Shown: positions 26,347 to 35,528 of the stretch, piece after piece | How the letters are laid out: every line of letters begins with the position of its first letter | Numbering within the stretch: position 1 is the first letter of the stretch | Assembly (NCBI RefSeq): GCF_000374445.1 | Contig: NZ_KB894419.1 | Span: 62,001-126,000 of the forward strand | Direction: 5' to 3' | DNA from: Actinokineospora enzanensis DSM 44649 | Lineage (GTDB): Bacteria > Actinomycetota > Actinomycetes > Mycobacteriales > Pseudonocardiaceae | DNA length: 64,000 nucleotides | The notes under the pieces: generated by a model | What the model was told of the DNA's origin: nothing | What the model saw: the letters and a program-made list of their open reading frames with translations, nothing else | Databases searched by the model: none | Position numbers and translations under genes: made by a program

Positions 26347-27876
26347 TTGACCACGCCGGTGCCGACCTTGCCGACGACGCTGCCCGACGTGGAGGTGGCC
26401 GCCGGGACCCGCGCGGGCGTCCCGGTCGTGGTGCTCTGCCGTACACCGGACGGCGACGGTCCGGTGCCGCTCGGCCCCGGCGCCGCCGACCTGCCCGCGG
26501 CCTGGGTCGAGGCGGTCGGCCTCACCGGTGCCCGCGGCGAGGTGCGGGACGGTCCGGTCGGCTCCTCGGTGCGCTGGGTCGTCGGTGTCGGCGCCTGCGA
26601 GCCCGAGCACTGGCGGACGGCGGGCGCGGCGCTGGCCAGGGCCGTGCACCAGCGGCTGGCCACGCTCGCCGACGCGGGCACCGATCCCGGGCCCGACCAG
26701 GCGGTACAGGTCGAGCTGCCTGCCCAGGACGCGGCCATCCCGGCCGATGACGAGGCCATCGCGCAGTTCGCCCGCGGGCTGCGGCTTGGCGGCTACCGGT
26801 TCACGGTGAGCAGGGCGGCCACCCCGCCGGGCCTGCGCACCGCCCGGCTGGTGGTGTCCGAAAAGGACCGTCGCGAGCGGATCGCGGCGGAGCTGGCCAG
26901 GTCCGCCGCGCCCGCCGCGGCCACCGCCTTCGCCAGAGACCTGGCCAACACCCCGTCCAACGTCAAGGACCCGGCCTGGCTGGCGCGCACCGCCGCGCGG
27001 GCCGCGGCCAAGGTCCCCGGCCTCACCGCGCACGTGCGCGACGAGCGCTGGCTGGCCGAGCAGGGCTTCGGCGGCGTGCTCGCGGTCGGTGCGGGCTCCA
27101 CCCGCCCGCCCCGCCTGCTGCACCTGGACTGGTCCCCGGCCGACGCCGAGGGCCCGCACCTCGGCCTGGTCGGCAAGGGCATCACCTTCGACACCGGCGG
27201 CATCTCGATCAAGCCCGCGGACGGCATGCACCTGATGCGCACCGACATGGCGGGCGGTGCCGCGGTGATCGCGGCGACCATCGCGGTGGCCCGGCTCGGG
27301 CTGCCGGTGCGGGTCAGCGCGCTGGTGCCGTGCGCGGAGAACCACGTCTCCGGCTCGTCCTACCGGCCCGGCGACGTGGTGCGCCACTACGGCGGCCGCA
27401 CCACCGAGGTCAGCAACACCGACGCCGAGGGCCGCATGGTCCTGGCCGACGGCCTGGTCTACGCGCGCGAGGCGCTCGGTGTGGACGTCCTGGTCGACGT
27501 CGCCACGCTCACCGGCGCCATGAAGGTCTCACTCGGCCTGCGCATCGGCGGCCTGTTCGCCTCCGACGACGACCTCGCCGCGCGGATCACCGACGCGGGC
27601 GCGGCGGCGGGGGAGCGCTGGTGGCGGATGCCGCTGCTGGACCAGTACGCCGCCGAGGTGCCCAGCGACATCGCCGACGTCCGGCAGTGCCCGCCCGGCC
27701 CCGGTGCGATCACCGCCGCGCTGTTCCTGCGCGAGTTCACCGGCGACCTGCCGTGGGCGCACCTGGACATCGCCGGACCGGCCCGCGCCGACCGGGTCTA
27801 CGACGAGGTCGTGCCCGGCGCCACCGGGTTCGCCGCGCGCACCCTGGTCGAGCTGGTCGCCTCGTACGCGGGCTGA
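26347..27876 (+). CDS. pepA: Leucyl aminopeptidase (M17 family)
   Basis: 509 residues. The M17 catalytic domain shows KGITFDTGGISIKPADGMHLMRTDMAGGA (Lys and Asp metal ligands) and the signature NTDAEGRMVLADGL (Asp and Glu ligands). The N-terminal macro-like domain is divergent. The TTG at 26347 follows CGGAGG by 6 nt. It is a cytosolic hexameric metallo-aminopeptidase that removes N-terminal residues. The 3' end overlaps the convergent GtrA gene by 79 bp. Confidence 0.92.
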   Translation: MTTPVPTLPTTLPDVEVAAGTRAGVPVVVLCRTPDGDGPVPLGPGAADLPAAWVEAVGLTGARGEVRDGPVGSSVRWVVGVGACEPEHWRTAGAALARAVHQRLATLADAGTDPGPDQAVQVELPAQDAAIPADDEAIAQFARGLRLGGYRFTVSRAATPPGLRTARLVVSEKDRRERIAAELARSAAPAAATAFARDLANTPSNVKDPAWLARTAARAAAKVPGLTAHVRDERWLAEQGFGGVLAVGAGSTRPPRLLHLDWSPADAEGPHLGLVGKGITFDTGGISIKPADGMHLMRTDMAGGAAVIAATIAVARLGLPVRVSALVPCAENHVSGSSYRPGDVVRHYGGRTTEVSNTDAEGRMVLADGLVYAREALGVDVLVDVATLTGAMKVSLGLRIGGLFASDDDLAARITDAGAAAGERWWRMPLLDQYAAEVPSDIADVRQCPPGPGAITAALFLREFTGDLPWAHLDIAGPARADRVYDEVVPGATGFAARTLVELVASYAG

Positions 27877-28364
27877 TCCGCGCGGTCGGCCTGCTCTGTT
27901 CGGTCGGCCAGGTCGGCCCGCTCCGCTTGGTCGGCCCGGTCGGCGAAGACCCGGTCGAGGAACGCGTACTTGGCCACGAACACCGGCAGCCCGCCGAGCA
28001 CATAGGTCACGTTCAGCACCAGCGACCGCGCCGACCGGTCCGCGACCAGCGGCTGCACCAGCCACTCCGCCGCCGTGGTCAGCAGCACCGAGACGATCCC
28101 GCCCAGCACGGTGACCACGATGTACCCGACCACCTGCCTGCTCAGCCGCGGCATCCCGCGCTGACCCCAGGCCCACCAGCGGACCATCACGAAGTGCGGC
28201 ACCGCGCCGACGGCGAACGCGATCGTGCTCGCCACCGCCGCGCCAACGCCGCTCCACGCGTACAGCCCGTACAGCACGAGCTGGCTGATGCCCGTGGCGA
28301 TCAGCGAGGCCACCGAGTAACGCGTGAAGCGGACCCGCACGCCATTCCGTCGCACGGCCCTCAC
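27798..28364 (-). CDS. GtrA-family membrane protein
   Basis: 188 residues with four hydrophobic segments (VASLIATGISQLVLYGLYAW, VASTIAFAVGAVPHFVMVRW, VVGYIVVTVLGGIVSVLL, LNVTYVLGGLPVFVAKYAFL), the GtrA/DPMS family of small polyprenyl-phosphate-glycan membrane proteins. After the last helix (near FLDRVF) the C-terminus is a charged repeat of ADxAERADLADRTEQADRAD. The coding end runs 79 bp into the convergent pepA gene. The start is GTG. Confidence 0.8.
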   Translation of the reverse strand: MRAVRRNGVRVRFTRYSVASLIATGISQLVLYGLYAWSGVGAAVASTIAFAVGAVPHFVMVRWWAWGQRGMPRLSRQVVGYIVVTVLGGIVSVLLTTAAEWLVQPLVADRSARSLVLNVTYVLGGLPVFVAKYAFLDRVFADRADQAERADLADRTEQADRADQPAYEATSSTRVRAANPVAPGTTSS

Positions 28365-28407
28365 GGTATGCGCGCCCGAGTGGCGTTTCCGTCAACCCGG
28401 GCGGACG

Positions 28408-29568
28408 TCACGGGAGTTCACGCACTGTGCGGTAGACATCCACGGTCTGTTCCGCAACGGACGCCCAGGAGAACTCGCGCCCGGCCCGCTGCCGCCCGGC
28501 CACACCCATCGCCGCCGCCCGGCCGGGGTCGGCCAGCAGCCGGTTGACCGCGTCGGCCAGCCCGGCCCGGAACTCCTCGGTCCCGGCCTCGTCGTAGTGC
28601 ACCAACAGCCCGGTCTCGCCGTCCGCGACGACCTCCGGGATACCGCCCACATCGGAGGCGACCACCGCGGTGCCGCAGGCCATCGCCTCCAGGTTCACGA
28701 TGCCCAGCGGCTCGTACACCGACGGGCACACGAACACCGTGGCGTGGCTGAGGAACTGCCGCACCTCCTCGGTGCGCAGCATCCGCTGGATCCAGAACAC
28801 GCCCTCGCGCGCCGCCGCCAGCTCGGCCACCGCGGCCCTGGTCTCCTCGGCGATCTCCGGCGTGTCCGGCGCGCCCGCGCACAGCACGACCTGCGCGGCC
28901 GGGTCGATCCGGTGCGCGGCGGCAATCAGGTGCGCCACGCCCTTCTGCCGGGTGATCCGCCCGACGAACACCACGGTCGGCCGCTCCGGGTCCACCCCGT
29001 GCGCGACCAGCGCGTCCACTTCGGACACCGGGTGGTAGGCGGTCGAGTCGATCCCGTTGCGGACCACGTGCACGCGCGCGGGGTCCAGTTCCGGGTAGAC
29101 CGTCAGCACGTCCCGGCGCATACCGTCACTGACCGCGATCACCGCGTCCGCGGCCAGGTACGCGGTCCGCTCCGCCCAGCAGGACAGCCGGTAGCCGCCG
29201 CCGAGCTGCTCGGCCTTCCACGGCCTGCGCGGTTCCAGCGAATGCGCGGTAATCACGTGCGGGATGCCGTGCAGCAGCTTGGACAGGTGCCCGGCCATGT
29301 TCGCGTACCAGGTGTGCGAGTGGACGACGTCCACACCGCCGACAGCGGCCGTCATGGACAGATCCGCGGACAGTGTCCGCAACGCCGCGTTCGCGTGCTC
29401 CAAACCGGCCGCCGCGTTGTGCGCGGTGGCGTCCGCGCGGTCGCCGCCGAAGCAGTGCACGTCCACCTCGACCAGCTCCCGCAGCCGGGGGACCAGGAAA
29501 CCGACGTGCACGCCCGCGCCGCCGTAGACCTCGGGTGGGTATTCACGGGTGAGGAGTCCGATACGCAC
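28408..29568 (-). CDS. glgA: GT4 glycosyltransferase, glycogen synthase / alpha-maltose-1-phosphate synthase (GlgM type)
   Basis: 386 residues, the length of mycobacterial GlgM (Rv1212c). N-terminal motif GLLTREYPPEVYGGAGVHVG, linker VFVGRITRQKGVAHLI, and GT4 donor site CPSVYEPLGIVNLEAMACGTAVVASDVGG (E-x7-E). It uses ADP-glucose to extend glucose-1-phosphate to alpha-maltose-1-phosphate or to extend alpha-glucan. The GTG at 29568 is the only start just before the first conserved strand. It is divergent from glgC, which supplies ADP-glucose. Confidence 0.92.
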   Translation of the reverse strand: MRIGLLTREYPPEVYGGAGVHVGFLVPRLRELVEVDVHCFGGDRADATAHNAAAGLEHANAALRTLSADLSMTAAVGGVDVVHSHTWYANMAGHLSKLLHGIPHVITAHSLEPRRPWKAEQLGGGYRLSCWAERTAYLAADAVIAVSDGMRRDVLTVYPELDPARVHVVRNGIDSTAYHPVSEVDALVAHGVDPERPTVVFVGRITRQKGVAHLIAAAHRIDPAAQVVLCAGAPDTPEIAEETRAAVAELAAAREGVFWIQRMLRTEEVRQFLSHATVFVCPSVYEPLGIVNLEAMACGTAVVASDVGGIPEVVADGETGLLVHYDEAGTEEFRAGLADAVNRLLADPGRAAAMGVAGRQRAGREFSWASVAEQTVDVYRTVRELP

Positions 29569-29697
29569 GACCTCACCGTAGTCGCCGCGAGACCCGTTCC
29601 CCGGACCGGAACGCCGTGCGGCGCCCGGGTGAACGGTCAGGCAACGCACGCCCACACGGAGTAGCACGTCTGGCAGGACCATCACGCGGACGGTTAG

Positions 29698-30924
29698 ATG
29701 ACAGGTGTGAAGGGCAAGCCGCGCGTACTCGGGATCGTGTTGGCGGGTGGCGAGGGAAAACGACTGTGGCCCCTCACCGCCGACCGAGCCAAGCCCGCGG
29801 TGCCTTTCGCGGGCAACTACCGGCTGGTCGACTTCGTGCTGTCCAACCTGGTCAACGCGGGCTTCCACCAGCTGTGCGTGCTGACCCAGTACAAGTCCCA
29901 CTCGCTCGACCGGCACATCTCCACGACGTGGCGCCTGTCGAACGTGCTCGGCCAGTACGTCACCCCGGTTCCCGCCCAGCAGCGGTTAGGACCGCGCTGG
30001 TACACGGGCAGCGCCGATGCCATTTACCAGTCGCTGAACCTGGTCTATGACGAGCGCCCCGACCACATCGCGGTGTTCGGCGCGGACCACGTGTACCGGA
30101 TGGACCCGGGCCAGATGCTGGGGCAGCACATCGACTCCGGCGCGGGCGTCACCGTGGCGGGCATCCGGGTGCCGCGCGTCGAGGCGCGCGCGTTCGGCTG
30201 CATCGACTCCGACCAGACCGGGCGCATCACCCGCTTCCTGGAGAAGCCCGACGACCCGCCCGCGGTGCCGGACGACCCGGACGTCACCTTCGCCTCGATG
30301 GGCAACTACATCTTCGCCACCGACGCGCTGGTCGAGTCGCTGCGCGCGGACGCCGCCGACCGGGACTCGCTGCACGACATGGGCGGCGACATCATCCCCA
30401 TGCAGGTCGACGCGGGCACCGCGCACGTCTACGACTTCGCCGACAACGTGGTGCCGGGGGAGACCGAGCGCGACCGCGGCTACTGGCGCGACGTCGGGAC
30501 CCTGGACGCCTACTACGACGCGCACATGGACCTGGTGTCCGTGCACCCGGTGTTCAACCTCTACAACATGCAGTGGCCGATCCGCACGGCCACGCCGCCG
30601 CTGCCGCCCGCCAAGTTCGTCAACAGCGGCACGGCGACCGAGTCCATCGTCGGGCCCGGGTCGATCATCTCCGGGGCCACCGTCACCGACTCGGTGATCA
30701 GCTCGGACGTGGTGATCGAGGACGGTGCGGTGGTCGAGGGCAGCGTGTTGCTGCCGGGCGCGCGCATCGGCAAGGGCGCGGTGGTGCGGCGGGCGATCCT
30801 GGACAAGAACGTGGTCGTCGCCGACGGTGCCCGGGTCGGGGTGGACGCGGAGGCCGATCGCGCGCAGTACACGATCAGCGCGGGCGGGGTTGTGGTGCTC
30901 GGCAAGGGCACCCGGGCCGAGTAG
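29698..30924 (+). CDS. glgC: Glucose-1-phosphate adenylyltransferase
   Basis: 408 residues. The nucleotidyltransferase motif is [47 protein letters not shown] contains the metal Asp, FLEKPDDPP contains the substrate Lys, and the C-terminal left-handed beta-helix runs from VNSGTATES to the end. It makes ADP-glucose from ATP and glucose-1-phosphate. It is divergent from the GlgM-type gene across 129 bp. Confidence 0.95.
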   Translation: MTGVKGKPRVLGIVLAGGEGKRLWPLTADRAKPAVPFAGNYRLVDFVLSNLVNAGFHQLCVLTQYKSHSLDRHISTTWRLSNVLGQYVTPVPAQQRLGPRWYTGSADAIYQSLNLVYDERPDHIAVFGADHVYRMDPGQMLGQHIDSGAGVTVAGIRVPRVEARAFGCIDSDQTGRITRFLEKPDDPPAVPDDPDVTFASMGNYIFATDALVESLRADAADRDSLHDMGGDIIPMQVDAGTAHVYDFADNVVPGETERDRGYWRDVGTLDAYYDAHMDLVSVHPVFNLYNMQWPIRTATPPLPPAKFVNSGTATESIVGPGSIISGATVTDSVISSDVVIEDGAVVEGSVLLPGARIGKGAVVRRAILDKNVVVADGARVGVDAEADRAQYTISAGGVVVLGKGTRAE

Positions 30925-30939
30925 CCAGGGGTCGCACCA

Positions 30940-31590
30940 CTAGCCCGTCTTGGCGGCGAGCAGGAGGCCGTCGCCGAGGGGCAGCAGCAGCGGGACCAGG
31001 CGATCGTCCTCGCGGACGACCCGCACCAGCTCGCGCAGCGCCAGCGTCTCCGCGTCCCGGCGGGCCGGGTTGGCCACGTTGCCCTGCCAGAGCACGTTGT
31101 CGAAGGCCAGCACGCCGCCGGGGCGCAGCAGCCGGACGCCGTGGTCGGCGTAGGCGGGGTACTCGGTCTTGGCGGCGTCCACGAACAACAGGTCGTAGCC
31201 GCCGTCGCTGAGCCGGGGCAGCACGTCCAGCGCCCGCCCCATGATCAACCGGGTGCGGCCGGGGGCGATCCCGGCGGCCCGGAACGTGCGCTTGGCCGCG
31301 GCCTGCACCTCCGGCTCGACGTCGATCGAGGTCAGCACGCCGTCCGGGGCCATGCCGCGGAGCAGGTGCAGCCCGCTGACCCCGACCCCGGTGCCGATCT
31401 CGACCACCGCCCTGGCCCGCAGCGCGGCCGCCAGGAACCGGAGCGCGGCACCCCCGCCGACCCCCACCGGGGCGCAACCGAGCTGGTCGGCCATGGCGCG
31501 CGCGGCAGCGAGCACGTCGTCCTCGCCGAGGAAGCCCTCGACGTACGCGCTCAGCTCCGCCGCGCCGACGGCGGCCGGTTCCGGTCCCAC
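30940..31590 (-). CDS. SAM-dependent O-methyltransferase (Rv1220c-like)
   Basis: 216 residues, Methyltransf_3 type: VVEIGTGVGVSGLHLLRG (SAM), LFVDAAKTEYPAY and LAFDNVLWQGNV (metal and substrate region). The start is GTG. It is divergent from sigE and convergent with glgC (15 bp apart), the same position as Rv1220c. Substrate unknown; it is unlikely to belong to the PKS block because the location is conserved. Confidence 0.88.
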   Translation of the reverse strand: MGPEPAAVGAAELSAYVEGFLGEDDVLAAARAMADQLGCAPVGVGGGAALRFLAAALRARAVVEIGTGVGVSGLHLLRGMAPDGVLTSIDVEPEVQAAAKRTFRAAGIAPGRTRLIMGRALDVLPRLSDGGYDLLFVDAAKTEYPAYADHGVRLLRPGGVLAFDNVLWQGNVANPARRDAETLALRELVRVVREDDRLVPLLLPLGDGLLLAAKTG

Positions 31591-31627
31591 GGGAACGGAG
31601 GTTAGCCGCGCGCGTGGCCGAAACGGG

Positions 31628-31657
31628 TGAACCTGACCGGAAGGTCACCCCGTCGTT
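31628..31657 (+). promoter_or_regulatory. Possible ECF-type promoter of sigE
   Basis: TGAACCT (31628-31634) and CGTCGTT (31651-31657) with a 16-nt spacer resemble an ECF -35/-10 pair (GGAAC and CGTT) and sit about 80 bp upstream of the sigE GTG. This would fit autoregulation, but the -35 lacks the canonical GG. Confidence 0.3.
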
Positions 31658-31734
31658 TTCTCAGGCTCATCTCAGCCGACTCTCACGGTCGCCATAGCCG
31701 CGTACCCCATCGTGGACGTCATCAAGGGGAGTTC

Positions 31735-32400
31735 GTGAAAGCGGGGAACACGGTGGGCCAGGTGCGCGTTGATCGGGTGAAGAGGCAGAACAGCTCGCAG
31801 GAGGAGCGTATCCCCACGATGAACCCCGGCACCAAGTACGGCAAGCCGGTGGATATCGACCCAGCCGAGTGGGCCATCCCCACCTGGGAAGAGGTCGTGC
31901 GCGAGCACGGCGACCGGGTGTACCGACTGGCCTACCGGCTCGCGGGCAACGCGCACGATGCCGAGGACCTGACCCAGGAGACCTTCATCCGGGTCTTCCG
32001 GTCGCTGACCGCGTACAAGCCCGGCACCTTCGAGGGCTGGCTGCACCGCATCACCACCAACCTGTTCCTCGACATGGTCCGCCGCCGCTCGCGGGTGCGG
32101 ATGGAGGGCCTCCCGGAGGACACCGACCGGCTGGAGGGCGACGAGCCCAGCCCGGAGGTGGTCTACGAGGAGACCCATCTCGACCCCGACCTGCAGGCCT
32201 CGCTGGACGAGCTCCCGCCGGAGTTCCGCGCCGCAGTGGTGCTGTGCGATGTCGAGGGCCTGTCCTACGAGGAGATCGGCGCGACCCTCGGCGTGAAGCT
32301 GGGTACTGTGCGCAGCAGGATCCACCGGGGTCGCCAGGCCCTGCGAACTTCGCTGGAGCGGCGCCGGGCGCTCGCGCTCGCGCAGGAGGCATCGGCATGA
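31735..32400 (+). CDS. sigE: ECF RNA polymerase sigma factor SigE
   Basis: 221 residues. Region 2 is [20 protein letters not shown] through [10 protein letters not shown], and [20 protein letters not shown] is nearly identical to mycobacterial SigE. Region 4 is [20 protein letters not shown] with [19 protein letters not shown]. The GTG at 31735 has AAGGGGA 4 nt upstream; ATG 31819 after GGAGGAG is a shorter alternative, and mycobacterial sigE also has several starts. It heads the sigE-rseA-htrA-tatB envelope-stress cluster. Confidence 0.93.
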   Translation: MKAGNTVGQVRVDRVKRQNSSQEERIPTMNPGTKYGKPVDIDPAEWAIPTWEEVVREHGDRVYRLAYRLAGNAHDAEDLTQETFIRVFRSLTAYKPGTFEGWLHRITTNLFLDMVRRRSRVRMEGLPEDTDRLEGDEPSPEVVYEETHLDPDLQASLDELPPEFRAAVVLCDVEGLSYEEIGATLGVKLGTVRSRIHRGRQALRTSLERRRALALAQEASA

Positions 32401-32443
32401 CACTGACCGCTGAGTACGTCCGCGTACGGCCGGAGGTCGACTC

Positions 32444-33052
32444 ATGACGTTCGAACGCGCCCTCGGCCTGCCCGAGCAGCACCTGCTGCCCGACGCCGTG
32501 GTCGCCTTCGTCGACGGCGAACTGGGCCGCACCGCGCACGACCGCGTGGCCGCCCACCTGGCCGGGTGCCCGTGGTGCGCCGCCGAGATCACCACTCAGC
32601 GCCAGGCCCGCGCCGCCGTCCAAGCCGCCCACACCCCGACCATGCCCGCCGGTCTGCTGGCCGCGCTGTGCGCCATCCCCCAGGAGACCGAGCTCCCGTC
32701 GACCCCCGATGGCCTCGCGGTCACCGAGGACGGCCAGCTCGTCGCCATCCAGCGCCCGGACCGCGCCGCCTTCGGCAGCACCCCGCCGCTGGGCTCGTCA
32801 GCCAAGCTCGGCGAGGGCCGCGTCGTCCTGGGCAAACGCAACCGCCGCGCCGCCCAGGGCGCGGGTGTCGTGGTCTCCGGCCTGGTCCTTGGCGCGCTTG
32901 CCCTGGTCAACACCACCGGCGCCACCCCGGACACCTCGACCCCGCCCGCCCCGTTCACCGGCGGCGACGTCCACCCGGCGGGCTTCACGGGTCACACCGC
33001 GTCGACCCAGCCGATCCCGTCCCCCAGCTTCGGCCTCTTCGCCGCCCGCTGA
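32444..33052 (+). CDS. rseA: Anti-sigma-E factor RseA (zinc-associated)
   Basis: 202 residues. The N-terminal zinc-associated anti-sigma motif HDRVAAHLAGCPWCAAE supplies His-x3-Cys-x2-Cys. A hydrophobic stretch at about residues 140-158 (GVVVSGLVLGALALV) may be a membrane anchor, followed by a Thr/Pro-rich tail. GGAGG precedes the ATG by 7 nt. By position and motif it binds and inhibits the SigE product and releases it under redox or envelope stress. Confidence 0.88.
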   Translation: MTFERALGLPEQHLLPDAVVAFVDGELGRTAHDRVAAHLAGCPWCAAEITTQRQARAAVQAAHTPTMPAGLLAALCAIPQETELPSTPDGLAVTEDGQLVAIQRPDRAAFGSTPPLGSSAKLGEGRVVLGKRNRRAAQGAGVVVSGLVLGALALVNTTGATPDTSTPPAPFTGGDVHPAGFTGHTASTQPIPSPSFGLFAAR

Positions 33053-33072
33053 CCCAAGCCCTTTCCCACACG

Positions 33073-33106
33073 TGAAGGCCACCAGCCCCCGCGGCGGTGG
33101 CCTTCA
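33073..33106 (+). terminator. Stem-loop after rseA
   Basis: An 11-bp stem (33073-33083 with 33096-33106) with a 12-nt loop, 20 bp past rseA. It probably terminates sigE-rseA and separates it from htrA. Confidence 0.65.
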
Positions 33107-33332
33107 TGCTGTCCGGGTTCCTTTCCGGTGGTGCCACCACCAACGAAGATCACCCTCCGGACCCTGGGCTGAGCGCACCACTAGCTCGGGACGAGTGCCG
33201 CGTCCGGCTCGCCAGACCTGGTCGGACGCGGAGGCGATGTCCCGGTGGTCGGCCGTGTCCCCCGATCCGGTGAGTCGCCGACGCGGGGGTCCGCACGCGC
33301 ACTTCACCGGGGGTTTGGCACTGTGGAGCTTG

Positions 33333-34877
33333 ATGAACGAGAACCTCGACGCCACCCCGGCGTCCTCGGGTGATGGGGCGCGGAACGGGGTCGTGCCCGG
33401 TGGTGTGGAGCAGCGGTTGGGGCCGCGGCCGTTGGAGCGGCCCGCGGTGGATCCCGGCTCGGCGGCCGCGTTCGGCAGGCCGTCCGGGGTGAGCGGTGCG
33501 TTCTCACCGTCGGCTGCCGCGCGGCCGGTGCTCGGTGAGCTGCGGTCCGTGCCGCCGACGCCGGAGGCGTTGGCGAGTGCGTTCGGCAGGCCGGTCGGGG
33601 AGAACACGCTGTTGCAGCGGCCGCCCGGGGCGGTGGCCAGCGATCTGGACGTCGAGGAAGCGCTGTGGACCCAGGACGCCGACCCGTGGCGGGATCCGGC
33701 GGCGGGCGCGGTGATCGGCCCGCCCGCGGTGGAGCGCACCGAGGACGGTGACGGCAAGGACGCGGCCGCCCGGGTCGGACCGCAGCTAAGCGTGACGGAC
33801 GTGCTGTTCGGCAGGCGCGTCAAGCCGGTCGCGCTGGGCATCCTCGGACTGGTCGCGCTGCTCGTCGGTGCCGCGGGCGGCCTGGTCGGCTGGTTTGTCG
33901 CGCGCGGTGGGCAGGGCCTGACCAGCGACGTCACCCTGGCCTCGGTCGAGGCGGGCAAGGAGCGCCCGGCCGGGTCGGTGGCCGATATCGCCAAGCGGGT
34001 GCGGCCCGCGGTGGTGTCGATCGAGGTGAAGATCGCCCAGGGTGGCGGCACCGGGTCCGGCATCGTCATCGACCGGGCGGGCTACATCGTCACCAACTGG
34101 CACGTGGTCACCCTGGAGGGCCGCGCCGACGCGTCCGCGAAGATCACCGCGGTGTTCACCGACGGCAACCGGGTGGACGCCAAGCTGGTCGGCACCGACC
34201 CGAAGACCGACCTGGCGGTGATCAAGGTCGAGGTGAACAACCCGACCGTCATGCAGTTCGGCAACTCCGACGACCTGCAGGTCGGCGACACCGTGCTGGC
34301 CATCGGCTCACCGCTCGGCCTGACCGACACGGTCACCGAGGGCATCGTCAGCGCCCTGCACCGGCCGGTCGTGGCGGGCGGCGACAACGGCGAGGCGCCG
34401 ATCACCTACGACGCCATCCAGACCGACGCCGCGGTCAACCAGGGCAACTCGGGCGGCCCGCTGGTCGACTCGACCGGCGCGTTGGTCGGCATCAACTCGG
34501 CCATCCGCAGCAGCGCGGGCAACACCGGCAGCGTCGGCCTCGGCTTCGCCATCCCGTCCAACGACGCCAAGCGCATCGCCGAGACGATCATCCGGGACGG
34601 CAAGGTCAAGCACGCCGATCTGGGCGCCAACGTCAAATCGGTCTCCGCGGACACCGCGGAGGGCGCCCAGGTGGTGAACGTCACCGACGGCGGCGCCGCG
34701 GCCAAGGCGGGCATCGTCGAGGGCGACGTCATCCGCAAGCTCGGCGACCGGCAGGTCCGCAACGCCGCGGAGCTCACCGTGGCGGTCCGCCAGCACCAAC
34801 CGGGCCAATCCGTTCCCGTTGTACTCGCCCGTCAGGGCCGAGAGTTGAAAATTGATGTGACCCTGCAGTCGGACTGA
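33333..34877 (+). CDS. htrA: HtrA/DegP-type membrane serine protease
   Basis: 514 residues. A low-complexity cytoplasmic N-terminus of about 165 residues is followed by one transmembrane helix (VALGILGLVALLVGAAGGLVGWFVA), then the trypsin-like domain with His in VTNWHVVT, Asp in TDLAVIKV and Ser in NQGNSGGPLVDS, and a C-terminal PDZ domain (GGAAAKAGIVEGDVIRKLGD). The ATG at 33333 has GGAG 4 nt upstream. It is a surface quality-control protease, placed as in mycobacterial sigE-rseA-htrA. Confidence 0.93.
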   Translation: MNENLDATPASSGDGARNGVVPGGVEQRLGPRPLERPAVDPGSAAAFGRPSGVSGAFSPSAAARPVLGELRSVPPTPEALASAFGRPVGENTLLQRPPGAVASDLDVEEALWTQDADPWRDPAAGAVIGPPAVERTEDGDGKDAAARVGPQLSVTDVLFGRRVKPVALGILGLVALLVGAAGGLVGWFVARGGQGLTSDVTLASVEAGKERPAGSVADIAKRVRPAVVSIEVKIAQGGGTGSGIVIDRAGYIVTNWHVVTLEGRADASAKITAVFTDGNRVDAKLVGTDPKTDLAVIKVEVNNPTVMQFGNSDDLQVGDTVLAIGSPLGLTDTVTEGIVSALHRPVVAGGDNGEAPITYDAIQTDAAVNQGNSGGPLVDSTGALVGINSAIRSSAGNTGSVGLGFAIPSNDAKRIAETIIRDGKVKHADLGANVKSVSADTAEGAQVVNVTDGGAAAKAGIVEGDVIRKLGDRQVRNAAELTVAVRQHQPGQSVPVVLARQGRELKIDVTLQSD

Positions 34878-34921
34878 GCGGCTACGCTGGTGGCCAGAGG
34901 CGTCGTTCGGAGGTATCTGGG

Positions 34922-35332
34922 GTGTTCGAAAGCATCGGCTGGTCCGAGATCCTCGTGCTCGCCGTGGCCGGGTTGTTCATCCTCGGCCCCGAGCGCCTGC
35001 CCTCGGCGGCGGCCTGGGTCGGCCGCAACATCCGCAAGGTCCGCGAGTTCGCCTCCGGCGCCCGCGACCAGCTCAAGGGCGAGCTTGGCCCGGACTTCGA
35101 CGAGCTCCGCAAACCTCTGCAAGACCTCCAGCGCCTGCGCAGCTTCGACCCCAAGCAGATAGTCGCCAACCAGCTCTTCGGCGACGACACCAACGGCACG
35201 AAGCAGAACGGCTTCTCGGCCACCGCCCAGCCGTCGATCCCGCCCGTGCCGCCCGCCTCGCCCGCGGTCAAGCCGGACCCGCCGAAGCCCACCTCCGGCG
35301 AGCGCCCCCAGATCGACCCGGACGCCACCTGA
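34922..35332 (+). CDS. tatB: Twin-arginine translocase subunit TatB
   Basis: 136 residues. The short N-terminal helix FESIGWSEILVLAVAGLFIL with GPERLP hinge, then an amphipathic helix (NIRKVREFASGARDQLKGEL), is diagnostic of TatB. The C-terminal third is Pro-rich. The start is GTG. It follows htrA by 44 bp, as in mycobacteria. It forms the Tat receptor with TatC; a possible client in this window is the GMC oxidoreductase. Confidence 0.93.
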   Translation: MFESIGWSEILVLAVAGLFILGPERLPSAAAWVGRNIRKVREFASGARDQLKGELGPDFDELRKPLQDLQRLRSFDPKQIVANQLFGDDTNGTKQNGFSATAQPSIPPVPPASPAVKPDPPKPTSGERPQIDPDAT

Positions 35333-35342
35333 CGCTGTTCGA

Positions 35343-35440
35343 TTTTTCCCGCCACCCGCCCCCGCATCCCCGCCCGGCATCGTCCCCGGCTTGGCGACCA
35401 CGCTGCTGCCAGGGCACCGGGAGCGTCGCGGGACGGCACC
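35343..35440. repeat. Dispersed intergenic repeat, copy 2
   Basis: Second copy of the sequence at 18416-18516, starting 10 bp after tatB. Both copies lie 3' of plus-strand genes in the same orientation. It is followed here by a separate strong terminator. Confidence 0.55.
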
Positions 35441-35459
35441 ACGGATCTGTGCACGTGAC

Positions 35460-35490
35460 CGATGCCCGCCCCACCTCGGGGCGGGCATCG
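35460..35490. terminator. 13-bp perfect hairpin between tatB and mrp
   Basis: 35460-35472 pairs perfectly with 35478-35490 around the loop ACCTC, between two convergent genes. Confidence 0.75.
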
Positions 35491-35528
35491 CCATCTCCGC
35501 CGTGAAGTCCGCGGGACAGCCAGGAGGG

